This document shows, one piece after another, positions 11,201 to 20,608 of a stretch of DNA of 45,552 bases. Below the pieces are notes generated by a model. The model was not told the DNA's origin. It worked only from the letters and a program-made list of their open reading frames with translations, and did not search any database. The position numbers were made by a program, and so were the translations under genes. Numbering within the stretch: position 1 is the stretch's first letter; every line of letters begins with the position of its first letter. Origin of the DNA: Symbiodinium natans (taxonomy: Eukaryota; Sar; Dinophyceae; Suessiales; Symbiodiniaceae); NCBI GenBank assembly GCA_905221605.1, contig CAJNDS010000187.1:157501-203052 (forward strand), written 5' to 3'.

Positions 11201-14200
11201 GTTCCTTGTGGAGGCCGAGCAGCCCCTAAAAAAAACGCATCGAGGCACGGAGCTGCATTCGCTGACGGTCATCTCTCAGCACAAAACGGTTGCCAGTATA
11301 CGCAGGACCTATCGGACTAAGCTGGCATGTTCACTCTCGTGTAGTTCCGTTCATGTGTACATGTAAATGTAAAGAAGGACCCTGGAGAGCGAAGTGGAGA
11401 CACGCAACCAGTCGGACACGTCACTGTCCTGGCAGAAAGAGGCAAAGGACATGCTGCAGAAGTTGCAGCACGAGGCTGCTGGAGATATGCAGGACGAGAA
11501 AAGTAAGGCTCTGTCAGGCTCAGTACGACGCCGCAGTAGTCAGGCATCGCTGCCATCATCTGACGAAGATGGCAGTGACGATGCTGAGCACAAAACGCCT
11601 TCAACACGCAAGCCTGTGCGACGTACATCGAGTAAGTCGGACTTAGGCACTCAGGCGCACGCAGGGCTGGGCATGTGCTCTTGATGTTTAGTGCATACCT
11701 GTTTTTGTTTCTGCTCTGCTGCAGGCTCCCACAACACGTGGCTCATGGAGAGACCAAACGTCCAACAACAAGGAGTGGCAGATTTCCAATGATGATGATC
11801 TCCTCTCCGCCCGCTTCGCTCGAAAGGGGGGCAAGAGAAGCAAGCCTGACTTGCTGGGTCCTGAGGGTGGGGACAAGGAAAAGGATGATGCCAAGGCCAT
11901 CCAAACCTTCCTCAAGGATGAGATGGCCATGTACTTTGCCCAGGAGGGCGACCGCATCCTGTTTTGGGACCTGCTGGAGAAAGATGGCATTGTTCTGAAC
12001 TCAGGAATTGGCTCACGCTTGTTGGGTTGGGCTGTCAGAGACGCCTTTGCCCCATCACCCCCATCCGTCTCCTCAGGACAGCATTCGGTGTTTCCTTGAT
12101 GCACTCCGTGACGGCTGGAGTGTGGATGCCATGGGTGATGGAGCCCGCTCTGTTTTGTCGGCCATGAGTTGGGTGGGTCGCAAAAGCATGCACCGCATGC
12201 TTAAAGACATGGCCAAAGACCTGGACTGCATGGGTATGTTCCAGTGTGTGTCACGCAAGCTTAAACGGACCTTAGGCGCTCAAAACCGCAACCCTCTACA
12301 GCTTTGCAGGACACGCATCGTGATCGTGCTGGTCGTCTTCTTTCTCGCAGCCTCTTCCCGAGTGATGATGGAACCCCTCAGAAGACCCCTCAGAAGTCGC
12401 CTGAAGAGACCAGTTCTCCACCCGCAGGAACCCCGCCAGTCCAGGAGAAGGCAGCTCATGGAGCCGCTGAGGGCACTGACGCTAAGGATGTTCAGTTTCC
12501 GTCCGACTCCGAGTGAATCTCCTCTGGAGTCCTTGGGCCTCGCAGCCCATTTGCCTTGGTTTTGTCACGCTGCTGTAGGTGGGGCACCTGACGCAGACGC
12601 CATCGCAAGACACCACGTGTGCACATGCTCCTGAAGGAAAGATGCTGTCTCCATTGATTTTACCTGCCCTTGATTGAACAGGAACACGGACATGTTTTTT
12701 GATCTCCTGGTTTTCGCTGCAGCATTTACGTAGCCTTCTTGTCCTTGCAGCCTCACCGTGTTTCCCATGAAGTCCTGCTCCAACAAAATTGCTCGTTCCT
12801 GTTCGGAGGTGGGGCCCATAGTTTCGGCCTCTGCCGTGCCGATTCTTTCCAGTCGGCATGCAACCTGGTGGTGGCAGCTTGAAGTGCAGTGTCAGAGGAC
12901 TTGGTCTTATCTGGAAGCCTGGCCTGGGGCCATGTTTCTCTTTCTGGCCACAGCACAAGTCGGGGACAAGAACTACTTGGATGAAGGAGTGCATATCTTC
13001 GTCGAAGATCGTCGTGGAGATGACCTACTGCTCTACGACTATGAGGCTTTGAGTCGTTGGGCTGTTCGCCTGCATCGGCCTTTTGTACACAATCTTCACA
13101 CCATGGACTAAGGGACAGAGAATGCCAGGTAGAAATTTGTTGATCTCAGCTTTGTGCTCTGAAAGGTGCACGTGCTCTTTGTTTGAAGCATTCTTGCTTG
13201 AAAGTTGCTCTTGTGCTGTCCTCCTGCTGCTGGCTCCAGGCCAGAACCGTTCTCCCGGGCAGAAACGTTCTCGCTAGCACGCAACGTTCTCGGTAGCAGG
13301 CAACGTTCTCGCTAGCAGGCAACGTTCTCGCTAGCAGGCAACGTTCTCGCTAACGGGAATCCTACTGGGGCTACAGGAGCAGTTCTGTTGCTCGCAGAGC
13401 CAAAAATAAGGCCAGAAGGATACGGGCCAGAATGGGAAAGGTGGGATGTACGCACTGTAAAACTGAAGATTCCAACTCAACCTACTGGCCTTCTTTTTGC
13501 CATAGTGCGCCTCCTGAGCGCTCCGGGGCCGTGCCGGGGGAAACGGTGTGGCCAGAATGATCCTGGAGGTGGGTTTGGGGGTAGCCCTAAACCCTAAACC
13601 CCAAGCCCTAAACCCTAAACCCTAAATCCTAAACCCTAAACCCTACACCCTAGGCCTTCAACCTCAAGGCCTGAACCCCTCACCCTAAACACTAACACCT
13701 TAAACTCCAGGATTGGCTCGGCGAGATTCGGGCTCTGCTGGAAAAGGTCCCGCTGGAAGATGAGAACGGCTCTCGCTGCATAGCATTGTTGTCTGTCAGA
13801 AAGAAGGTGGCTGAGGCATGGAAGACATACGCTGACGTGGCCCCTAGTCATCGGGATGCCGCATGGCATAGTAATCTCAAAGAGTTTGAGAAACAGCATG
13901 AGCAGCTTGTGCAGATGTACGGTCCTGACACGCCCTTCGCCCCGAAGCCCAGTCTGGAAAGCCTTCCGGAGCAGCCCTCGCCTGCCTTGGAGGATGATGA
14001 CGACGCCGAAACCTCCCCTGAAAAGCGAAGCCCAGGTGTAGATCGGGATTGTCCAGGTCATGTCTTCAGATTTCTTTCGAACAGACGTGGTGTCTGGACT
14101 GTCTTGCAGGCCGGGTTCTGGCACAACGCTGATTTCTCCTCTTCACGTACGTAGCATTTCTGTTTTTGCACGTGGGACAGGTTGAGAACAATGACGCCGT

Positions 14201-17200
14201 TGATGGGTATCGGCACTTTATTTCCACAGCAGAATGGTATTCTCTTCGCACTCCATATACGCAGTACTTCACAAAGAACCATGCCGGCAACTACTTGCCT
14301 CTGGCACACTTGCTGGAAGTGGGAACTCGGCATGTGGGTATCTTAGATCGACATCTTTCTTTGACTCCACCAATTGCTGATCCCGTTTTGGATTCTCTCT
14401 CGCTCTCAGTCTCACTCTCATTTTCTCTCTCACTCTCATCCTCACTTTCAGTCTCTCTCTCTCTCTATCTCTCTCTTTTTTCTGAGGCCGTCTCTGAGAT
14501 CTTTCTTTCTTTTGTTCCCAAGGTGGCACGCAGACCAACCTACAAAGGCCACATCGCCGGATTGACTTCCCTGCCAGTGGACTGCTGCACAGTCCTGGGG
14601 ATACTTGTCACTCTGGCCACATTGCTTCCCACAGCAAGCCTGGGACCTGATGCTCTGATGGAGTGTTTGGGGGTCCTGCAAACATTCGAAGAACACATGA
14701 GCATCAATGACTCCATTCCCCTGCTGCCCCACGCCCGAGTCTTCTGTGTTCAGGTGCAAGAGAACCTGATGCCTGTGCCAGCACTGAAAGCAGCACTGCA
14801 CGAGCTTGGTCTCAGTTGGGCAAGGCCTTACCTGGGGCGGTTGAGGTCTCCCGTTTGTTTCCGTTTTGGGATTAAGGTTCAATTTAGGGCTTCCCCTTTA
14901 AATTTCGGGTTTAGGGTTCGGCTGAGGATTCTTTCTGCTATTTCGCTGAGGAATTTCCTGTCTATTTCGGTGAGATTTTTTTTGTTGGGGCTGTAAACTT
15001 CTGCATCTTTCCCTGACGAAGTTTGTCTTTATTTCTGCCCGCCAGGTTTGCAAAAAAAATCCCTGGCAAAGACACAAATGCCACAATGCCGCTCAGCACC
15101 TTCCTTGTCACGTGCCTGAGGATGAGATCCGATAAGGATTTCTGGAACTCCCTTGGTTTCCGTCGCCTGACAAAACGTGTCCTGCACGTTTTTGCGCAAC
15201 GTGCAGAAGAGAGTCTGGAAACGGCAACCACAGAACAATGCCCGGACCCCAACATTGCTCACAAGTATCATCCGTACATGGCTGTGTCACGCAGGAAGGG
15301 CAACAGGTCGCTTCGCATGAACATGGTAAGCCGCTTCCTCTGCCGGGGTACAGGCTACGTGTCTTTGAAGGACGAAAGGTGCCTTTCGGAGCTAGAACTC
15401 GTGGCTGAGAACTCGAATCTGGCTACCAAGACAGCCGCTGAGTTTGTGGCCCGACTTCTCCTGAAGACAGAGAGCCACGTTGCAGCTGCTCTTAGCCGTC
15501 AAGAGATGAAGTGCCTGAACTTTTGCTTTGACGAGGCCACAGTGGCCACTGAGAAGGCTCCCTGGGAGGGCAGTGGGGAAACTTAAACGTGGGGGGATGC
15601 TTGCTGTACTGCCTTCCTTTCCCTCCGAAACAGGTCTTGTCCGTGGTGTTTATGCTGGACGGTTGTCTTTTTCCCGGAGCCACGCAGATGCTACCTGTGA
15701 ACGTGTGTAACAAAGACGAAGCTGCAGAGGCTTCACGAAGCCTGGCTGCAGCCTTGCAGGGTCGACTGCCGCAGGACGCCACGCAGCGCATGCAGCTTCC
15801 CAAGAACGCCTTTGCTTTCCGAGAGTTTCGCAAGCCCACAAAAGACCTGCTAGCTGGGATTGCAAACTCTCTGCAGCAAGCCATGCCTTCCGGGTTCACC
15901 CTTCAGAGCTGCAAGCCGCCGAATCCCTTGAAACCTGCTGGACAAGGATGTGAAAGACATGTCTACGACAATAGTGAGTTGCGACTCCTACCGCAGCAGC
16001 TTCCGTCAGACGCACACTTCTTCTTTACCTGGGACTCAGAGGCCTTGGAATCCCGCAAGGACTTCTATGAGCACGAAAACTTCACAAGACTGGTTTTCAG
16101 TGCCGACGAAGGGACACAGGCTTGCCTGGCTGAGGTTTATGAAGCCCCTAACACGAAATCTCCTTAACCCTAAACCCTAAACCCTCAACCCTGAAACTGC
16201 TTCTCAAAATGACCTCAGGGATTCGTGGCATGGCAACACCTCAGTGCCTCAGATTGCTGGGCTGTGCTATGGCCCGACATCTTCCACCGCTCCGCACGGA
16301 GATGTGCCCAGGCCATTCGTGGCCTCACAGGGGCCGCAGATCTGCTTAAGAAGCTGGGGGTTCTCTTTCGCTTCTCGAGGGGACCATTCAAAACATCAAA
16401 GTTTGGCCGTTTGGTTTCAGATGCCCGCGACCGCATCATCGAGCTTCTGTCAAAGGACCCCAACGCCGACTTTGCACAGATGTTTATACCAGGCATGGCT
16501 AAGGATGCGGCAGGCTTGCACAATGGGAGTGGGATTGCCGAGAGCAGCTTCACAGCAGCCGATGCTTTGAGCATGCTACGTGACCGGCAAGGCCACGTAT
16601 GGTTTGAAAATAGTTTGTGAGTCGGTGTGCACACAAAATGTATTTTACAGCAACCCTGAATTCTCAGCCCTTAGCCCTAAACCCCAGCCTAAAACCAAGA
16701 CCCGAACAGGCAGGCTACATCTTCGGGCCGAGACCTCCAAGGACAGTCGCTGGTTCAGCTTCTGGGACTACAGTGTTGCCCTGGACGGGGTATGGCACGC
16801 AGAAGCAATGGCTCACTGCTTCTCCTTCTTCAGTGAAGGGCGAAACCCGTGGGGGATGACCGCCCGCAGTGATGGCAGTGACGATAGCTTCTCTGCCCGG
16901 GTCGCTGCATGGCACGTGCTTTAGCTGCTCTTCTTGCTCTTGTACCCTAAACACTGACACCCTGAACCCTAAATCCCAAACCCGAAATAGCGGATTTAAG
17001 GGGACCTCGCACAGAAACGCTGCTCACCTGTGTTCATCTAGGTGCTGGCTGATGACACAAACCAAGACAAGATGAGGGCCTTCATTGTGGTGTTCCGAGC
17101 CTTGAGAATGTTCGTGTGTGACTGTGCCCCTGGGCTGCAGTATTGGCCCTGGGGTCAAAGGTTCTTAGTTTCAGTTCTAAATGTTGCATCTAAGGCACGA

Positions 17201-19720
17201 GACTTCCAGAACAACTCAAGCGCCTCCTTGAAGCATGCCTTGTCCTTGGCCACTGGCAAGCGGGTGCAACGACTCATCACGAAGCTCGGTTAATAGTCCA
17301 GTCCAAGCAGTCTTTGAAGCCTTCTAGATGTGACGCCTAAGGAAGACTCTACAGGACGCAGCTAAAGGTGCAGCCATCCCCTATTGTTCTGCAGACAACG
17401 ACCCCGAGTCACGCACATGGCTGGCAAGTTTGACCCTTTGCCATCTGAGCTCCCTGTGTTCCTTGGACGCCTACCACACCTCATTTCCTTGGAGAGCCAT
17501 TGCATGCCTGAACGCGCAAGCCCGGGCAAGCTGTCTGGAAGACATGCAGAAGGAATGGCTCTTTGTGACGGAAATTGTCGATGTCCTCCCGAGCAAAAGT
17601 GCTTTGTACGGTCTTCTTTCTTTCACCCGCTATCAACCGTACAGAGACATCATGACAAAGGGGGAGTGTGGTGCTCAGTTTCACGGGCCTCCTCATGAGC
17701 ACAGACTAGAGATTTCAACCCTGGATTCGGTAAGTCATGTTAACCCAGTCAAAACAAAACAAAAACTCACAACGTCAGGTCCTTCAGCTTCAAGTCCGAG
17801 GCCATGGACACCGCCGCTGGGCAGGCCTTCCGACAATGTTGCAGATGCATGGCTGGCCTCACTGGCCCTGGGACTTCCAGTCTACTTTGCTCGTTGCCTT
17901 CCGAATTGTGCTTCAACGATCTGAGAGATGCTGGTCGAAGGCATGCCAAAAGCGAGAAGACAAACCCGCACAACCTGCACGCTGTGGCACACAAGTCCAC
18001 CCTGAAACGCCCAGCTGGTGCCGAAGTCCTGAACCTCACTGCCCAGGATTGGCAACAGCCACTGTCGCAGAAACACATCAAAGCTCGGGTGCACAGTGCC
18101 TTGAAGGCTACAGACACGGAGCTGGGAATCTGCTCAGAGGGCCTCACAAAGCATCGCACCAATAAGAACTACACAAAGCCACACATACTGGTGCAGAGGC
18201 TTTCCCTCATGAAGGTCCTCAGCACTTGCTATCATGTGCACATCCGGCCAGAATTGGACAGGCAGGATGACAGGAAGGAGGTCCTTCTCAGTGTGTTTTC
18301 ATCCATGTGGACAAGCAAGCTGGTTCCGGAGCATTGCTTCATTTCCTGCCGTGCACACCAGCCCACAGATGACACCCGCTCGCTCGTGCTCTCCTCCGGT
18401 CCTTATGCTGCACGCCTTTGGCCATTGAAAAGGTTTGCAGAGAATGTCTTTACCTTTGAGGCCTTGGAAGTTCCCCGGACAGACACAATCGTTGGAGACC
18501 TTCACGAAGTTCACGTGGCCCTCACAGAGGAGTGCTTGGCACACGACCAGCTGGCATGGAAGCAGGTGTCTGGTTGGATGAGTCTGGCCAGCTACGTTGC
18601 CGAGTACTCCATTCTTTCAGTGCCCCGCTCCCTGCTGTCTAGCATCTGCAGTTCGCTGGGATTGAAGCACGGCAAGCTCGACTACAAGTCTCGGGTCAAG
18701 CTTTTCCTTGAACATGAGAAGAAGTCAGAGAAGTACATCAGCGAGATTTTGGAAGAGCTTCCTGACAAGGAGGCTGACAAAGCAGCAGAATCCTACATGC
18801 TCTAATATGTGGATGGTGTTGAGGGCCCTCGTCTTCTACCCTAAACCCCACCTTAAAGTTTTTCACTCCATATTAGGGTTTAGGGTTTTAGGGTTTTTGG
18901 AAAAAGGGTCTACCGTTCAGGCCCCAGACCCTAAACCCTAAACCCACTCACCGAAGTAAGGATGACAACAGGGAGCCCGACGAAAAACTTGAAGGAGAAA
19001 CAGACGACGAAGAAGAAATAAGCCTCATGGAAGAGATGGGAGATGACCCAGCATCAGAGGCGAACATGGAAGAAGCACCGACAGAGGCAAGCAACAATGC
19101 TGCCGAGCAGCACAGAGATGAAGTCGCCGCAGCTGCTGAAGCTGCTCCATGCCACGACCGGGCTTCCGAGGATGCCATCGCACAGGACATCGACATGCAG
19201 CGGAAGGAGCTCATATTTGGCAGCATTTTAAGCTCTTCTTTGCTTAGGTGGTTTGCTCATGTCAAAAAAATTCAATTTGGCATCGAAAACCCCCAACCCT
19301 TGCCACAGTAGTGAAGCTGCGAATACATCAAAAGTCCTTAATAAAGCTCTAAAGCATCCCTTTTGAAAGGAACGTGTGGATGGACCCCACGCATCGCCCG
19401 TGCAACGACCTCCTCCTCCTGATGGTGAAGTAGCTCCGGGTTGCGCTCGGTACTTCGGCTACCCAACAGATTCCTCTCCATTCTGCCAAGTGAAGCTTCC
19501 CCCAGGTTTTCGCCACCCAAGTACAAAGAAGATGTCCAGAGCTTTCTGTTTCAGGGATGAGAACCATGCGGGTGCAAAATCCACCCAACGTACAAAGGAT
19601 CAGGCCATGGCCTGTGCTACTGCTTGGAGCTTTGAATGGTTCAACATGCTCACGCCAGCCGAGCAGGAAGGGTTGAGGGGTACGGCTGAACCAGCCCGCA
19701 AGCGAGCTCGCAACAGCTGA
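7305..19720 (+). CDS. Large multi-exon gene, methyltransferase-like dinoflagellate family
   Basis: About 30 exons on the + strand. Exons with supported borders: 7305-7397, 7502-7691, 7779-7915, from 8004, about 8424-8887, 9172-9235, from 9281, about 9851-9945, from 10064, 10299-10435, from 11378, 11725-12033, 12077-12233, from 12302, from 12579, from 12751, 13711-14037, from 14110, from 14181, about 14523-14830, about 15046-15570, 15634-16134, 16219-16611, about 16711-16914, 17042-17288, 17395-17729, about 17789-18800, about 18960-19230 and 19370-19720 (TGA). The 5' end is not found. The halves before and after the repeat intron at 10436-11377 join in phase (AA + G = Lys), so I treat them as one gene. 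Some junctions do not close in frame (11.6, 14.1 and 17.8 kb), so an error, missed intron or pseudogene state is possible. After the N-terminal part the protein is unrecognised, with acidic/serine-rich linkers, and it ends in a basic RKRAR stretch that could be a nuclear signal. Confidence 0.6.
8424..8887 (+). CDS. Exon with helical region and acidic Ser/Asp tail
   Basis: The frame runs from about TPDMVYSAIYPLLFGEAVA through a helical Ala/Glu-rich stretch to an acidic tract (DDLGSDDPSDSDSESD). The donor GTGAGC at 8888 is in phase 0. It belongs to the same gene as the methyltransferase-like exons upstream. The acidic, serine-rich segment looks disordered and like a phosphorylation target. No catalytic motif was seen. 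Confidence 0.5.
10478..10745 (+). repeat. TTTAGGG array with an internal 8-mer block
   Basis: About a dozen copies of TTTAAGGG (10512-10611) are embedded in perfect TTTAGGG. The switch in unit length is abrupt. Confidence 0.9.
11104..11195 (+). repeat. Short TTTAGGG patch
   Basis: Diverged TTTAGGG and TTTTAGGG copies inside the intron 10436-11377. Confidence 0.75.
11725..12233 (+). CDS. Two exons with a 43-nt intron
   Basis: Exon 11725-12033 encodes a basic then acidic region ending SRLLGWA. GT at 12034 and AG at 12075-12076 bound a 43-nt intron. The next exon, 12077-12233, begins DSIRCFLDALRDGW and ends DLDCM before GTATGT. Phases agree (309 nt, phase 0). The intron is very short and has no telomeric sequence, unlike the introns of the flanking genes. 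The protein region is not recognised. Confidence 0.55.
13244..13358 (+). repeat. 19-bp tandem repeat
   Basis: Five to six copies of AACGTTCTCGCTAGCAGGC with small changes. AACGTT and GCTAGC are palindromic. It sits in an unresolved intron (13110-13710) of the large gene. Confidence 0.85.
13586..13660 (-). repeat. CCCTAAA patch upstream of exon 13711
   Basis: CCCTAAA/CCCCAAG copies in the 3' half of the intron, followed by 'taaactccag'. Confidence 0.8.
13711..14037 (+). CDS. Exon, coiled-coil-like with acidic end
   Basis: 109 codons open between a 'ctccag' acceptor and a GTGTAG donor. The sequence begins DWLGEIRALLEKVPLEDENG, continues as charged helices (KKVAEAWKTYADV, EFEKQHEQLVQMYG) and ends in an Asp/Glu/Pro-rich tail. 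It follows a short CCCTAAA patch at 13586-13660. Confidence 0.55.
14392..14485 (+). repeat. (CT)n-rich tract
   Basis: Almost pure TCTCTC/CACTCT sequence of about 90 bp, likely the polypyrimidine tract of the intron before about 14523. Confidence 0.8.
15634..17729 (+). CDS. Central exon series of the large gene
   Basis: Exons 15634-16134 (from VLSVVFMLDGCLFPGATQ to CLAE), 16219-16611 (DLLKKLGVLFRFSRGP and on), about 16711-16914 (WFSFWDYSVALDGVWHAE), 17042-17288 (VLADDTNQDKMRAFIVVF) and 17395-17729 (FPWRAIACLNAQARASC and on). The splice from 17288 (phase 1, G) to 17395 (AC) closes as Asp, and 17729 ends before GTAAGT. The amino-acid pattern is that of a conserved globular protein. I do not recognise a named domain. 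Confidence 0.55.
17789..18805 (+). CDS. Longest exon of the large gene
   Basis: A single open frame of more than 300 codons, from about the Met at 17804 to a TAA at 18803. The first roughly 150 nt are also open in the +1 frame with plausible coding composition, so the start frame is uncertain. The C-terminal part is charged and helical (SRVKLFLEHEKKSEKYI, then EELPDKEADKAAE). The TAA may be bypassed by a splice just before it, because an acidic exon (18960-19230) and a terminal exon follow. Confidence 0.5.
   Translation, partial: FKSEAMDTAAGQAFRQCCRCMAGLTGPGTSSLLCSLPSELCFNDLRDAGRRHAKSEKTNPHNLHAVAHKSTLKRPAGAEVLNLTAQDWQQPLSQKHIKARVHSALKATDTELGICSEGLTKHRTNKNYTKPHILVQRLSLMKVLSTCYHVHIRPELDRQDDRKEVLLSVFSSMWTSKLVPEHCFISCRAHQPTDDTRSLVLSSGPYAARLWPLKRFAENVFTFEALEVPRTDTIVGDLHEVHVALTEECLAHDQLAWKQVSGWMSLASYVAEYSILSVPRSLLSSICSSLGLKHGKLDYKSRVKLFLEHEKKSEKYISEILEELPDKEADKAAESYML
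19370..19720 (+). CDS. Terminal exon of the large gene
   Basis: The frame starts after a 'gaaag' acceptor (ERVDGPHASPVQRPPPPDGE), contains a Cys/Trp-bearing region (RYFGYPTDSSPFCQVKLPPG) and ends RKRARNS with TGA at 19718. The basic end could be a nuclear localisation signal. Confidence 0.5.
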   Translation, partial: ERVDGPHASPVQRPPPPDGEVAPGCARYFGYPTDSSPFCQVKLPPGFRHPSTKKMSRAFCFRDENHAGAKSTQRTKDQAMACATAWSFEWFNMLTPAEQEGLRGTAEPARKRARNS

Positions 19721-20222
19721 ATGGTAGAGAAAAATATGCTGAACCAAGACTACTCAAGCATCATCTCAGCCTGAATATTATGTAAAGTCTGTGTCGTGCT
19801 GCTGCCTCGCTTGTGAACCTCGGGTTTCTGGCAGCTGGGGACAGCTGCATGATGAGATAAACTGCAGTGGACAGGCGAAAAAGATTTCAGCAGCCTCTTT
19901 GCCCATTGGGCTCTAGGTCTATGTATTCCTGGCTGAAAACCAAGAAAAACCGAACAGGTTCAGAGAATGGGGAAGGTAGGGATAGAGTTAAGGGTTAAGG
20001 GTTTAGGGATGAGGGTTAGGGCATCACCCTAAACCTCGACGTCGTTCGTGGACTACTCCCCTTTTACGGGCTTGGGCTGTAGGGTTTAGGGTTCATGGTT
20101 CAGGATTTCGGGCTTGGGGGTCACTTGCAATTACAGGGCGTCCGGTTTCAACTCTGCTAGGGCCGTTGTGGCTTCGGGTTCAAGACTTCTAGGGGCAGCT
20201 CGTGGCAGCGCGAGCCCTGGCC
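19721..20222 (+). other. Intergenic / 3' UTR and 5' leader
   Basis: About 230 nt of unique non-repeat sequence follow the stop of the large gene, then degenerate TTTAGGG-like sequence at 19980-20110. No AATAAA was seen, and dinoflagellates generally lack a strict signal. The pyrimidine-AG 'cttgcaattacag' near 20127-20139 could be a trans-splicing acceptor for the next gene. Confidence 0.35.
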
Positions 20223-20608
20223 GAAATGAGTTTCAGAGGCTGTGCGCCGTTCACGTTTATTTTTTTGCGGCGCCATACGAGAAACGCCAAGTCCGACGAT
20301 GGGGGGCATCGTTCGACGTTGCATGGAGAGTGGTCGAGGGCTCAAAAGAGAAGCCGCCGGCAAAGCACAGCATTGCAAAGCACGTTTTCACCAGAGCGAA
20401 CTTGGATCCCGAGCCGTGGCGGAGACCGCCTCTGGCTGGCAGAGTCACCTGGCAAGCCAGGTGCTGCCATCATGGAGGCAGCTGGCGCAGAGATCAGGTA
20501 CCTGGGTGTGGGGCCTGGTGTCCCCAAACCTGGCCTCTGCCAACGTGGCACGCCCCTATGATTTGCGCAACCTCTTGAGGGTCATCTCCAACATGCTGCC
20601 TAAATCTC
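20223..20608 (+). CDS. Possible first exon(s) of the J-domain gene
   Basis: A unique 400-bp island is open in all three + frames over much of its length, so the frame is ambiguous. One frame ends with a convincing segment (SPNLASANVARPYDLRNLLR) running to about 20608. Another ends LAESPGKPGAAIMEAAGAE before a GT donor at 20499. It is placed as the start because it follows the 3' end of the previous gene. Confidence 0.3.

Larger units (their letters stand above)
10436..11377 (+). other. Telomere-repeat intron inside the large gene
   Basis: The donor GTGTGCC follows an exon ending LLKLIE(K). The intron contains TTTAGGG arrays, a block of the 8-mer TTTAAGGG, degenerate CCCTAAA stretches and a second TTTAGGG patch, and ends at 'aaagaag' before 11378. 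Joining 10435 to 11378 gives an in-phase lysine and an open frame on both sides. It shows that even the gene with mainly ordinary introns has acquired a telomeric one. Confidence 0.5.

Noticed and set aside
14269-14538. Minus-strand Arg/Glu-rich frame
   Set aside because: It is the complement of the (CT)n tract inside an intron of the + strand gene.
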